64,000 nucleotides of DNA from Ancylostoma caninum (GCA_037903475.1 JBAJFG010000201.1:62001-126000); one strand, 5' to 3'. Counted from the first letter of the stretch, positions 37,513-49,794 are shown. Numbers and translations are program-made. Notes: generated by a model not told the origin, from the sequence alone.

Positions 37513-38321
37513 CAGACTTCTGTTGATGCTCGCTTCGCTCGCATACTGCACGATGAAAGCAAACACAAAAGTGTAAATGGATTGCTAAAATCTGTATCCT
37601 TCCGCGCCGTTCTATCGCTCTCCTGAGAAGCCGTTGATCCCGTAGGTGGTAGCTTTCTCTCATATGAACGAAGTTATGCTCTCCCATATGAGCGAAGTTA
37701 TGGCCGTGAAGAATCGAGTGCAACCAATTTAGTGCAAAAGTCATCTTGAAATTTTATTTTATTTATTTATTTATTTTAATGCACTCAAAGGTGCGCCGAT
37801 GAAAAAGAAAAAAACGTACAACGCAAAACAAAACGAAGTTAATGCAGCACTCCCTGTACCATCCCTTTTAATCAACAGCACGCCATCTATTACGTTAAGT
37901 CGAAATGTCTGCTTGATTGTATATCACCGAGGCAGTGTCCGCACCAAGTTGTTGAAAGTGGCCAGTTTAAGTTCGACAGCACACATTCAGGAATAAGCGA
38001 AAAGGCATAGACCGTTTATGCCAGGCCGAAGCAATGGAGAGATGCCTCCACTCACTCGGTCTGTCGCGAGTAGCCCAAGGGTGCATTTTCGGAAGCTAGG
38101 TATTCTCCTCCCTAGCAATGCATCCCTGGGTAGCCTGACTACGGTTTTCCTTAACGACAATGTTTACAGTGTACTGACAACCAGGTAAAACAGCGGCCTT
38201 GAGCGTTGGTGGTTGGCGCTGGCGGGTAGATACCATGAGGCTAATTGAATAACGATTAATTTTCTAATTTGAGTGTGCTTACTGGCCATTTTGGAAGGGT
38301 ACAGGGGAAACCAACAAAAAA

Positions 38322-38324
<3 letters not shown>

Positions 38325-38362
<38 letters not shown>
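38325..38362. repeat. (AT)19 microsatellite at the LINE 3' end
   Basis: An uninterrupted AT dinucleotide run. On the LINE's strand it follows the 3' untranslated region directly, where CR1-type elements commonly end in a short simple repeat. Confidence 0.85.
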
Positions 38363-38367
<5 letters not shown>

Positions 38368-41352
38368 TTAGTAACCGATCCAGTAATGGGTTAGTTTACC
38401 AACAAACACATGGAGTAACAAAATACAAGAGTATCAGGTGCGGATCGAATAACCAAAGCAAGCACCTCAACTAGATCCAGGGCTTCCAAGACTAACGTTC
38501 CCTAGGATGGTTTCCATAAGATTATAACACTTCAAAGACTTCTTAAATGAAAAAGAATTCTTACAGACCATCAAGCTGCGTGGTAGTTTGTAGAACCATC
38601 TAGCAGTTCGGATGAAGAAATCTCTCTGTGCATGCATTTGAGAACTCTTACTAAAGTGGTGGAAGTGAATGGAAAACCCCCCTAAACGGTCATGGGAAGG
38701 CTTGAAAACCCAATATTTTGAAGGTTTTAGTCTGGTTTCTCCCTTGTAGATTCTAAAGGCTAACACTAAATCATGAATGATTCTTCTATACAATAGGGTT
38801 TGCAAGTTTAGTATCCTTAAACGGTTCGTATAGCTAGGCAAGGCCTGAGGATATTCAGGATTGGGAAACGAACGGTAGAACAGCATCTTGGTGAACTGTT
38901 TTTGAACTTTTTCGATCGTTTCAACATGTTTTTTCACATGCGGGTTCCAAACTTGGCATGCATATTCGAGATGCGGTCGCACATAGCTCTTGTAAAGTTT
39001 TACCAAAATTTTTGGGTCGGTAACGCTGGTGCTACGAAAAATCATATACAGTGCAGCAAATGCGCGGCGGTTCACAGTTTGTATATGCGAGTCTAGTTTC
39101 AAAGTGTTCTGAATGACAACACCTAAATCTGTAACTGCAGTCTTAGTCTTCAGAACAACGCCACCATGAGAGAATTCCGTAGGAGCATCCTTTCCAATGT
39201 GCAAAACGGCCGTTTTAGCAATATTTACGCTTATATCCCATGCTTTTCCCCACTTTGTCATATTATCAATGGACTTCTGCAGGGCTGCTTTAACCAACCC
39301 CCTAGTCTTGTCATCGTATATCCCATAAACATTAATATCGTCTGCATACATGACAACATGAACGTCAGGATGTGTTTTAAATATTCGAGGCAACTCCGCC
39401 GTGTACACGACAAACAAGAGAGGGGATAAAACGCCTCCCTGCGGAAGACCACTGGTGCATTTGTGTATTTCCGAATAGTTCTTATTCAACTTGACAGTAA
39501 AGGATCGGTTTACTAGGTAAGATCTGAACCATTCTAACGAGGATCCCCTTACACCTATGCTTTCTAATTTCAGTAGTAATTAGTTGTGATTTATCCTGTC
39601 AAATGCTTTGGAAAGATCAAAATAAATGACGTCAACTCCCTGCCCGCAGCTAACAGCCTTTATCCAGTCATGCATGCAATCAACCAGTTGTGTAACTGTT
39701 GAAGCTCCCTCGACGAAACCATGTTGCTCAATAGGTAAGACGTGGAAACGCTTCAACCAAGTCAATAGCTTGTCTCTTATGATTTTTTCAAGAACCTTAC
39801 ATGCCGTAGGTAAGATGCTTATGGGTCGAAATTCAGTAACTGACGAAGGCTTACTCTTTTTTGGAATAGCTGTTACAAGTGCCTCTTTCCAAATATTTGG
39901 AACCTCACAGCAGAGGATACTAATATTGAAAATGTGAGCGAGGGGCACACACAAAGACTCCGCACAACGTTTGAATAAGATTTGAGGTAATCCATCGAAA
40001 CATTCTGTCAAGGAGGGTTTAAGACGTTTAAGGTAATATCTTACGTCTGATGGACTGACGTAGGGTAGTTTAAAGCAGTGTGGAATAAAAAAAGGAAGCT
40101 CGGGAATAGCGGATTCATTCGAGTGAGCGAAAGTGCTCGCAAAAAATTTTGCAAGTGCTATTGCTTTATCTGAATCAGTAGTCATGACATCCCCATTGGA
40201 GTCCATTATGGCACCGAAAGTTCTGTATATCATTTTAGACCCAATATAAGCATACAAACGTTTTGAATTATTCCGGCGGGCAAGTCGATGTTCATAATTG
40301 GCTAAGAAACGTTTAATATGGAACCCAATGTCCTTGCATACTTTCTTGTACAATGGTGACTCAAGAGTAAAATCTAAAGCATTAAAAAGTCTCTCTTTTT
40401 GCAAAAGTAGAGAGCCAATGTGGCTCGGGTACTTGAAAAGCGATGATCTTGAGAAGGTAAAAGGTGTGTTCTTGGAAAGAAGGTCATATATAATCAGACA
40501 AAATCTGTAGTAAACATCAGATGGGCACGTATACTGGTCAAAGATCGATAGCCAATCAACTGTACTCAGTACGTGAGAGATTCTGTCAAAATTTGTCCCG
40601 GAAAAAACTGGCATTGGACAAAGCAAGGGCGGTGGAATAGCAGATTTCAGAGTGAATTTGACAAGATTGTGATCAGATCGGGAAAATGGAGGCAAAATTT
40701 GCACACTACTAACGTTTGAACCGCTAAAGAGGACCACATCAAGTATAGCCTCACCTCTTGTTGGTCGATCAACCCACTGTTTGAAGCCAGCTTTAGCAAA
40801 AAAATTGGTGAAGTTCTTTCCTCTAGTGTAGGCAGATGCCCCAACTGATGAGCTCCAAAGCATGGGAAGGTTTAGGTCTCCAAGAATTATGGATTCATGA
40901 GGACAGCTAGTCAAAATGGAGAGTTGATCCAAAAGTGTATCATCGGAAGCGGTGTCCGAGTCGGGAGGCCTATAAACTAGTACCAAACGGGTTCTTCTAA
41001 AGGCTAAGGGTTCGTAAAGATCAAAAGCCAAAAGATCAGACTGACCGCAGGCGCTACTCTGGATCAGCTCCACAATCAATGAGCAACAAATCAATGCACA
41101 CACTCCACCACCCTTTTTCCCATGCCTATCGGTTCGAAAAATGCTATAAGGAAGGTTTCCTACAACCTCCGAATCAGAGATTTTGTCATGAAGCCAAGAT
41201 TCTGTGATAGAAGTAATATCAGGCCTGTAATGAGAAAGAAGGTTGTGGAGCTCCAAAAGTTTGTTAGTCACAGAACGACTATTCAACAAAAAACATGTTA
41301 GGAAAACGGAACCTGGCGTTCCAATCAGTCTGATTGGGATCCAGCATCAAGA
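38363..41352 (-). mobile_element. CR1/Jockey-type LINE, ORF2 with one premature stop
   Basis: One frame runs from about 41352 to the stop at 38467, some 940 codons, broken only by TAA at 39580-39582. The apurinic-type endonuclease comes first: LNSRS, ITESWL, IILGDLNLP and SRSDHNLV hold the expected Asn, Glu, Asp/Asn and Ser-Asp-His residues. The reverse transcriptase follows: EFRPISILPTACKVLEKII, GFVEGASTVTQL, VIYFDLSKAFDRIN (motif A), SGLPQGGVLSPLLF (motif B) and VMYADDINVY (motif C, catalytic YADD). The premature stop falls four codons after motif A. The 3' end is the AT repeat at 38325. Endonuclease and RT are otherwise intact, so the copy is probably young. Clade placement within CR1/Jockey is inference. 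Confidence 0.88.
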
Positions 41353-41651
41353 GAAGTCCGATTTTTCTGAAAACGACTCACCTGACTCGAGGGAAGATTT
41401 GAAACGGGGACGATTTCTCCCTTGTATACGACCATTCTGTCCTCGTAGGTTCTTGTCTCGTTCATTTGCTTGGCCTGGTCTCTGAGCCCTTTTTTTCGCC
41501 TCCTTTCCAAATGATTTTGGCTCAACTGGTTGTTGTGGTAATTTAAGTGATAAGGGTCCACCGGTGTATATGAACGGAGAGGAAGGAGTGGTTCATTCAG
41601 ACACAAACGGAATGGGAAGAGAACACGGATATGAGAAAAAACAATGTACAT
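41325..41651 (-). other. Open frame upstream of and overlapping the LINE ORF2
   Basis: A 108-codon frame on the same strand, ending just inside the ORF2 frame. It has a basic centre (LERRRKKGLRDQAKQ) and no zinc knuckle. It may be the remains of a LINE ORF1 or of the ORF2 start after a frameshift. The LINE 5' boundary is not visible. Confidence 0.3.
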
Positions 41652-41754
41652 CTAGATGACTTACTCACAGTTAGGTAGGAGGGTCCGCCGAAACAGGGTA
41701 AGCGTACCCCTCATGCAGAAATAGACTCGCCGAGCGAATTCCTATTTCTTATGG

Positions 41755-42085
41755 AAGCTGGCGCACCCTTATCACACCTTTGCACCCGACTCCAAGCGTT
41801 TCCCTACTTTTGGGCGCCGGCGCACTCTTATCACACCGTTGGACCCGACTCACGGCGTTTCCACACTATATAAGGCCGGCGCATCTTCCAAACCGCGGTC
41901 GACCCGTCACCCTCCACTTTCCCTTCCGTTAGAGCTTCTCTTCATTCTTTGATCCTCACCATACCTGTCTCTATCATCATGCTGAGCTCGCAATCAACAT
42001 CACTGACCAATCAGGGAATTTCGTTTCACACACACCCACACACACATGTGACAGACTAAGCCCTTTATTATATTACCAGTCTGGC
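41755..42085 (+). repeat. Minisatellite-plus-tail module, copy 1 (short array)
   Basis: Two to three GC-rich units (GGCGCACTCTTATCACACCG...) are followed by TATATAAGGCCGGCG, about 100 bp of spacer, and a tail TTTCGTTTCACACAC...ACAGACTAAGCCCTTTATTAT. The tail matches copies 2 and 3. Confidence 0.6.
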
Positions 42086-42140
42086 CGTCCGGCTGACGCC
42101 GGAGTTCCAGACTTTTCCTGATGCTCGCTTTGCTCGCATG
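42081..42140 (-). repeat. Hairpin module, copy 2, inside a short open frame
   Basis: AGTCTGGCCGTCCGGCTGAC pairs with GCCGGAGTTCCAGACT: outer stem as in copy 1 and a longer inner stem TCCGGC/GCCGGA. Read on the minus strand the frame from about 42230 gives REEDVERIKARMCMAVSLLN and then the stretch KSGTPASAGRPDW before a stop. Copy 1 reads QQKSGSPALADGQTGQG in the same way. Confidence 0.45.
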
Positions 42141-42539
42141 ACTTCATCCCTTTTTCATTTAGTAGGCTCACAGCCATACACATTCTTGCTTTAATGCGTT
42201 CCACATCCTCTTCCCTGATGCAGAACTGGACTGGTCAAAAAGGATTACCCGCGTTTCTCAGCGCAATTTTATCTTTCACTCACCTGAAGTAGTACTATAT
42301 ATAACCGATTCAACCTGTTATGACCACCCCAAATGGTTTACTACTCTTTGTTGTTGTAACTAGTCAAATGATAAGAGTCAGTTAAGAGGAGGGTGCGGTG
42401 GGTTCGTGAACAAATGAGAGAGGAAGAGCGCGGTAGGGGATGTGAGGTGGAAAAAATCACGGGGATTGCACACTACCCACTGATTTAGTGTTTTGCGATC
42501 GATGTTAAGCGCCAGCGAACCGATCGAGCAAAGATGAAC

Positions 42540-43170
42540 CCAACCCATGTTATCTCCTCAGCAGTGAACACCGAGCTTATCACACCGTTGGAACCGAGGT
42601 GCAGATGTCTCCCCACTTTTAGACCACCGTACACCCTTATCACAGCGGTGAACCCATCTCCCCCACTTCTCGATGCCGGTGCACCCTTATCACAGCGGTG
42701 GACCCGTTTTCCCCACTACTGGACCCTGGCGCACCCTTATCACAGCGGTGAGCCGTTTTCCCCACTACTGGACGCCGGCGCACCCTTATCACAGCGGTGG
42801 ACCCGTTTCCCCACTACTGGACGCCGGCGCACCCTTATCACGGCGGTGGACCTGTTTTCCCCACTACTGGACAACGGTGCACCCTTATCACAGCGGTGGA
42901 CTCGTTTTCCCCACTACTGGACGACGGTGCATCCTTATCACAGCAGTGGGCCCGTCTCCACCACTACTGGGCGCCGGCGCACCCTTATCACAGCGTTGGA
43001 CCCGTCCCGCCACTTCTGTATGCCGGCGCACCCTTATCACAGCAGTGAACCCGCAGGTGCCAGCAACCTCGAGGTATGATTGGAATAGGATCCGCCCTAC
43101 TCTCTCTTCAAATCAGGATGAACGAATTTCGTGACACACAGACACACGCACACAGACTAAGCCCGTTATC
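42540..43170 (+). repeat. Minisatellite-plus-tail module, copy 2 (about 9 units of 50 bp)
   Basis: The unit reads CGCACCCTTATCACAGCGGT followed by GGACCCGTTTTCCCCACTAC and TGGACGCCGG. The array ends near 43050. The tail GAATTTCGTGACACACAGAC...ACAGACTAAGCCCGTTATCAT follows. Open frames on it are produced by the repeat and are not genes. Confidence 0.85.
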
Positions 43171-43179
43171 ATGAGTCAT

Positions 43180-43653
43180 GATCCTTGATTATGTCCATAT
43201 TTCCTGTACAGACATGACCAATTGCGGATCGACGAACTCCACACACTTCGTGCATGCGCAGTCCCTGCTGACTATACACTTGATACCTTCTTCATCCAAA
43301 TGTCTGAGAAACCTGTTGTAGTTAAATATTTTCAAATCTAATGGTGGATTTGTTCTACATATAAGTAATTCTGATTCTCAAGTCTTTAATTAACTGAACG
43401 GTTACTGGATCATGTACATAGCTAGCAATGATATCTTTGAGTTCAGGTTTGTTACATATTTCACAAGAGCATGTTTCCAGAGAATCTTCCGTTTTGTGAG
43501 GTATAGACCTATCTTTCTAAATACAAGTCGAACAGTTAGCCCTTTCAGTGCACTAGACAATACACTAGAGAATGAGTAATAATTTATACGAGGTATTTCC
43601 ACGCTATGCGAACAAATTTCACCAAAAAAGTTGTAAAGCAACGTGTAACACAA
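43180..43653 (-). pseudogene. Coding-like fragment, possibly retroelement-derived
   Basis: On the minus strand one frame reads HKTEDSLETCSCEICNKPEL, then DIIASYVHDPVTVQLIKDLR; later frames are interrupted. The CxCxxC cluster suggests a zinc-binding segment. It directly precedes the minisatellite tail of copy 2 in this orientation. I cannot assign a family; a Penelope-type C-terminus is one possibility. Confidence 0.25.
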
Positions 43654-45044
43654 TACAAATTAACTAACCAAATCGGTGGCAACAAGTAGGTGTAGAAAGA
43701 CGGCAAATTCATCAAAGCTCAGGAATAGCGAACTATTAAACTGATTCAGCAATGAACTTTCCCACGTCTTCAAGGAGTATTCTAATTCCAGGGAAATCGC
43801 ATGTAAAGACTGGCTGGACTCGCGCAGCGATTGCTGCATTCAATTGCGAACTATTCGATAAAGAGAAGTGGATGTTTCTTCAACGAATTTTGAACTTCGA
43901 TACCATCTTCGAAATGTTGCTTCTCTGAACAAATGCTACATCCGTGGATAAAAATTATCCAGTTAAGAGTAGTTGCCTTTCTTTTTTTGATTGCCTTAAT
44001 GGCATAAATCTTCGCGCTAACATGGGGAATGCATAGCTGGGCAGCGACATGCTCATTAAGAAACTGTTTGCAGAATTGTAACTGCTTGAATTCGGAGCGA
44101 GTTATGACAGAGGACGCGACAGAGTGCGAGGCATTAATGCACCAGCAACTCATTAGACGTCGCATGCATGTTTTTTCTGCAAGGATTAGCAGCAATATCG
44201 TATTATATCTGCGTTTTGCGGGAAATTGCATAATGTACTTACCCTGTGAACTTTTTGGAAATTTATCCGAATCGCGCTGCTGGTCTTGATGATTTATAAA
44301 TCGGCATAACTGCTATATTTCCAATTATTATGGGATTTATAATTCACTGCTCAGCATTTCTAGGAACTTCGCCATCATAATAACTCAGAATAATGATCTC
44401 GCCCACACCTAACTCACGGGTTATCGCTCATTAACGCAATTAAGCATATACAGTCCAACCATACATGAATGACACAGGTGGGAAGTGGAACGTGGTGTTC
44501 CCATCGTTATGACAGAGTACAATCCTATTGGCTGTATAAATGTAGGAGCATAATCCCTCACAGCACACTGCGACAATGGTTCCGCCTGTTATCTTGGCCT
44601 TCCTGGTAAGTGCTCTTGTTGCAGTATATGTACGACGTTCAAGCATCGTTTGGTGCTTGTCCCTCTCTTACAACACATATTCCAATATACTCGACGCCTG
44701 CGCGCCCATCACACAGTTGTGGGACCTTCGCATAACATGTTTTCACTGCCGAATCTGTGTAATCGCATCCTTCACATATCAATGGTTTTGAAGAACATAG
44801 AGCCCATGTCCAATGGTGAAATGAATTCAATAAAATGAGACAAGCGAGTGATCAACACAATCAAGAATTCCTTCATGTGCGTTTGAATGCGTGTCCACTG
44901 GATGCTTGTGGATCCCACCACGCGCGCTGGAGAAAAAGGTATTTTTTTGCTAACCAGAAAAAACACCTTTCGGCACTATTCCACTTGTTCTGCCCCAAAT
45001 TCTCAAAAATCAAAAATTCCTCTGAAACTCCGTTCCGAGGGGTT

Positions 45045-45255
45045 ATTTGATATGCTGATCACGAATATCACACTCATTTTGTGCCGAACCTTATTTGGGT
45101 AAGGTTATGGTAGGGTTAGGGTAAGTACACCATTTCACAGGTTCATCTGAATTTTCGTCTAGGGTTGTTATTTGATATGCTGATCACGAATTTCACACTC
45201 GTTCAGTGCCGCAACCCCATCTGGGTAAGGTAACGGTAGAGTTGGGACATACCCT
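45045..45255 (+). repeat. Two tandem copies of the 'TTATTTGATATGCTGATCAC' repeat
   Basis: GTTATTTGATATGCTGATCACGAATnTCACACTC occurs at about 45050 and 45165, each followed by GGGTAAGGT(T/A)A(T/C)GGTAG. Diverged relatives lie at 5555 and 10770-10985. Confidence 0.75.
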
Positions 45256-45989
45256 TTGCAAGCGTTGGAAGCAGTGCTTTTGGCAGAATTTTCGCATGAT
45301 AAGCCCACAAACTCTTGCAAAATCAATGGATTCCAATTTCCTACAGTAAAAGTAGGAGTAGTATTCGTAACCTTACTGTGAAATTTGAGCGGGATTCGTT
45401 CAGTACCAACGATGCTGTGGATTTTTCAAGTGTAATTTCTAAAACAAATATAAATTTAACTCTTATTTCAGTCAGAATTAATAGAATTAATGAAAGAAAA
45501 CATTCTTAGGTTGCACCTCCCTGATTTGCTATTATTTCCAGAGAAGTGGATGATTATTCAACCAAGGTCCAAGTCCCACTTACGAAGTCCATTTTGCTTA
45601 CCTTATCGCTTAGGAAGCCCCGCTTGCCTTGAGTCAAGTCTTTGCAGGAGTCTGGTGGTTACCTAAAATGCAAACAAGTCAGAACGTGTAGGACAGGTCA
45701 TATTATCGGCTTGTACCAAGTGCCCCCCCCCTCAACTCCATTTTACCCGAATTTTCACCGAAATTGGATTTTCACGACCAAATGAATCCATATTCCAACG
45801 GAATATTAGTGAATTTCGACAAAGTCCTGATATTTCTGAGGCTTACAAGGGAGGTACAAGAGGTTCGCGCGCAGATCGGAATGAAACCTATCTGGCTTGA
45901 GTCTTTGTTTGAGAAGGTGCTACAGTATGCATTTCATTACTGCCCAAAAAAAATCCCTCTACATCACCATACGCGTTCCTACACACCGG

Positions 45990-46062
45990 CAGACGGAGTG
46001 GCGGAATGGGGAAGTTACTGGACCGTCAGCCAGAGGGTCGGGGGTTCGAACCACTATTAGCA
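45990..46062 (+). repeat. tRNA-derived SINE-like sequence
   Basis: GAGTGGCGGAATGGGG holds a good A box and GGGGGTTCGAACC a good B box, 34 bases apart. CTGG...CCAG could close an anticodon stem. The central GTCAGCCAGAGG is identical to the fragment at 11340-11425, on the other strand there. The acceptor stem does not pair, so this is read as SINE rather than tRNA gene. Confidence 0.5.
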
Positions 46063-46373
46063 TTCGTTTTGCATTCTTGCCTTTTTGTTCTTTGGAGTCG
46101 AGAGCAGCAATGAACTAGATGATGTAGTACCAACTCAAACAAAGACCCAAGCCAAATAGGTTTCATTCCGATCTGCTAGCCGAACCTTTTGCACCTCCCT
46201 TGTTAGTTGACAACACCTTAAAATTCACCTCTTTTAGCAGTTATTGTCATTCTTTAGCGCACCTACGACTCTGTTTCAAACTGAGTTTTGTTCTGCATGA
46301 TATTTTAGATTGACCAAAAAGAGAATGCCTGCAGTAGTGCTCACTCGGAGGATACTCAAGCGTTCCAAATCTT

Positions 46374-46635
46374 CTAACCGGACACATCATCACCAGTGGT
46401 GCACATTACAGGGTTCCCGCTTTTATGTCCGATCACACACTCTACTGGAAATGCTGCTTTACCATTAGCAACCATGCCCTCATTAACTTTTCTTTCTCCA
46501 CTAAAATAAAAATGCAAAACTTGAAACTTGTGATATGAATCAGTGGTGACGGTGTGTCCGGCTAGGAGTTCCAGAACGCATGAGCATTCTACGAGTACAA
46601 ATTCACACAGTCTCTTCTTTTGTGGGTTAGCGATC
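46374..46635 (-). CDS. Probable terminal exon, unrecognised protein
   Basis: TTTTGTTTTACAG, an excellent acceptor, ends at 46636. The frame then reads ANPQKKRLCEFVLVECSC, LLAGHTVTTDSYHKF and ends FPVECVIGHKSGNP...GDDVSG before TAG at 46374-46376. The composition looks coding and Cys-rich. A short internal intron (TTTTATTTTAG, about 46507) is possible. The upstream exon and the family are not identified. Confidence 0.35.
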
Positions 46636-47268
46636 CTGTAAAACAAAATTCGGCTCGAAACAGAGCCGTAGGTGCGATCCAGAATGACTAAATCTGATGA
46701 CGGAGGCTAATTTCAACGTGTTGTCAAGTGATCTCCGGAAATAAGATTGCTTCCCAAGCCGCGAATATTTCACTGAATATGAACCCGGTTGGAAAAGTCT
46801 CATTTTGGTGAGAATTCCATCACTAGAAGTCACTCAGTAGTTGAATGTGAGTGCTACGAAATCGAGGATTTTGTCTTTTTCAAGTGAGAATTTTCCGGTA
46901 AAAATTAGCGCAATGGGAGTATAAGTAATTCTATGCATCCGCACTGAGTAGCTGCATTACTCCTCAGAATTAGAAACTTAAGGCTTTGCTCAGGAAGAAG
47001 TTATGAACAAAAATTCAAAAGGTGTTGGCCAGCATGTGTACATAAGGCTACACGATGCGTGATCGAGGCTGGAGTGTCTTCGCAGATCAGTCATAACTCT
47101 TTGGGTTCGTCTCGCATTAGTGATGCACAGTATCTCATTATCATCTGCATGTATCTCATTATGGTTATCCTCACTAAAAATCGGAAAATTCTACGGGTGC
47201 TCTCCTTGAAGAGCACTCCATTCAGAGGAAGAATATAATCAATTTATTAATACCGTCAATCTATCTAG

Positions 47269-48545
47269 ATATTCTCCTCTTCATCACTTGCAAATACTTC
47301 TAAAGGAAGCAGCAGTGTTCTAAAGGGCTGCGAGGGGCATGATGCGGCTCTAGCAGTGATACGAGGCCCCATATCCCTTGCACTTTTTGCGCAACATCCC
47401 GAACTGCATAATGTGGTGAGTTTTTTTTTGAAGATTTAATTTATTTTTTGAATTTGGAACGATAAATTCTTTCAATTTTGTACATATGCCAAGTACGAAT
47501 GGAGCTATACATTTAGATCTTCATGCATCACCAAAATTTGACTATATGGTACTTCTACTGCTTATACGATATTGATGCTTTCTCACATATTTTTAGCTTT
47601 AAGAAAATCTATTCGACCCAAAAAAAACTTCTGACAACCATGAAATGCATGTAAAAGTTGCAAAAGCTAATAATGTGTAGTACCGGCCAAAATTATATAG
47701 CCTTTTGAAGTCTCCTCCATTTCCGTTATAACTTCATTCAGAGTACAGCTTCGAAGCTTACATTTTTATGGGCGTTGTAGACACCCACATGTAATAGAAA
47801 CGGAACGATATCGTACTATTTCGTCAACTAGTTCCCTTTAGACATAATTTCTATTCACAAAGGTCAAAATCTGGAACTTTGCAGCAGCTACAAAAGATCA
47901 CAGAAGGTATTTTATGGGCAGTATTTTGACAAGAATGAACTCCCTGTGATAGCTTCAAACTCATATTGGGATGAGAGCGTGTGCTTTCACATCACTGATC
48001 AAGGCATGCGAAGCAAACTTGAATCCATTTCAGCAGTAAACCTATGTAAAAATTTCTGCCAAATTAGCTCATTCTTCCTTGGCCACAGTATTAATACATA
48101 CAGTCATAATGCACACAGAAGTCCACGACAAAAAAAATTGCCTTCGTTTCTTTTCATACAAAGCTTTACTTCACCAAACGTTATGGAGGAAAATTTAAAA
48201 GGCTACTACATAATCTTGGCCGGTACAGTATGTTGTTTCCAGCTATACTCCTGCGAGTTAGAAAAAAGAGCAAAGGCGGCCATTGAACAACAAGGCGATC
48301 CTCAGGACTACCTTGGAAGGAAGTACGAAGGAGAGTATAACTGGTATTTCGAATACAAGGGGTAAGGTCTTTCACATAGAAATTTTACATATAGGTGCTC
48401 TTCAACTAAATCTTGCATAAGTCGGTGGTCTCAACATTATTTGTGAAATGAAACAAAGCTCCTTTTATATCTGAACAATTATAGAGACCAGTCGGATGAA
48501 TTTTTCGAGAAGGCAGTGAAGAGTTGGGAACACAAATATAACACG
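47269..48545 (+). CDS. Unrecognised gene fragment, three exons
   Basis: Exon 47269-47415 (49 codons) reads GCEGHDAALAVIRGPISLAL in its centre; exon 48243-48361 reads KRAKAAIEQQGDPQDYLGRK and YEGEYNWYFEYK; exon 48485-48545 reads DQSDEFFEKAVKSWEHKYNT. Donors are GTGAGT, GTAAGG and GTGAGC; phases 0, 2 and 0 agree. The last two exons belong together with good confidence. The first is joined only by matching phase. No start or stop codon is assigned, so the ends are open. The acidic, aromatic-rich second exon suggests a small secreted or cytosolic protein, but no family comes to mind. Confidence 0.5.
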
Positions 48546-49794
48546 GTGAGCACCCACCTTAGAGGCAGTGTGTCATCCCAGCATCGTCTCCAGAATCTTC
48601 ACTAGAAAGGAACCTCCTGGAGACACTGATCACTGTGATATGCATGGTCCCTTACGAAGTGCAGACGATCCGATTTGAGACTTTCCTACAGTGGGCATTT
48701 CAAGGTACCGGCTGACACCTGTCACTTTTGAAAACTGGGAGACGGCCCTTCTGGTAAGGGCTATATTATATTACAGCAGCACTGTGATTGGGTGAGAATC
48801 ACGCGATTGGTTGTTCGGAGTATTACCCTCGCCAATGTTTCTGTATTCGAAGTGAACCTTCACAGATGGTCACGAATAGGGAAGGAAAAAGGTTCCAAGT
48901 ACTCGCAGTAGTAGATACATATTTCCACTTATTTCTAGAGATTCCTCTAATAGTCCACCGTTCGGATAACTCGATTGCCCACCCCGAGTCGATGTTTTGA
49001 ATAACTTTCGTTCGAAATTTTCGAGTAGTAAGTGCTCCGAATGGATTGAAACTCAATTTGCTTATAACTGAGTTTGATGTCTAGTGTGCACAGGACAAAA
49101 ATGTGAGATCTCTGAGAGGGAGTAGATACAGGGCTCCACAAATAATCTACCAAAAATTAATTTGAATCCCACGTGACTAAGAAGTAATAAAACCAAAAAC
49201 GTTGGAAGAAAAACGGCTCATTTATACGCAAGCACGTCTTGGCTTTTTTGGAAGCAAAAGTATCCAAATCATGTTGCAAGTTGATTCCGATTCCTCATAT
49301 AAGGTCAGGTATCCGTGCGAGAATGATTCCCTGCAGCACTGCCTTGGAGAAGTAGGAAGCGCTTAACACATGAAATCATAGCCTAAAGCAATATTAGGTG
49401 TTAACATCAGTCCCTGCACTTTCTTGGGTGTGTAGCTGTTTATCCGCAAAGGGATGCCGTCAATTCACACCTGCGAAGGTCAAAAGGTCATTCCGGATAA
49501 AAAGCCACGCTCTCGGATAGTCTGCGAACATCCCTAAAGAATACTGAGGCTGAAAACTGTAACGGAAAAAGCATGAGGATTTATGTTAACACCAAATACA
49601 TACACACTCAGACAAATAGATAAGGCAAACGCAGCACAACCTGGCAAGCCACACCCCCAAGAAATGGAAGGCAGACATTGTTGCAAGAGGAAGAACTGCT
49701 GCATTCCGTCTGCCAAGAGCAGCAAACCCCGTGTTTCGGCTGCGTTTTTCGCCCGATAAACTGTGGTGCAGTTCAACCTGCGTTCTGCCTGCTT

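Noticed and set aside
42534..43134. Long overlapping plus-strand open frames rich in HPYHSGGP repeats
   Set aside because: All three frames are open because the 50-bp minisatellite lacks stop codons; protein repeat length simply follows the DNA unit.
45990..46062. Functional tRNA gene
   Set aside because: A and B boxes are good but the acceptor stem does not pair and the same core recurs elsewhere, pointing to a SINE.
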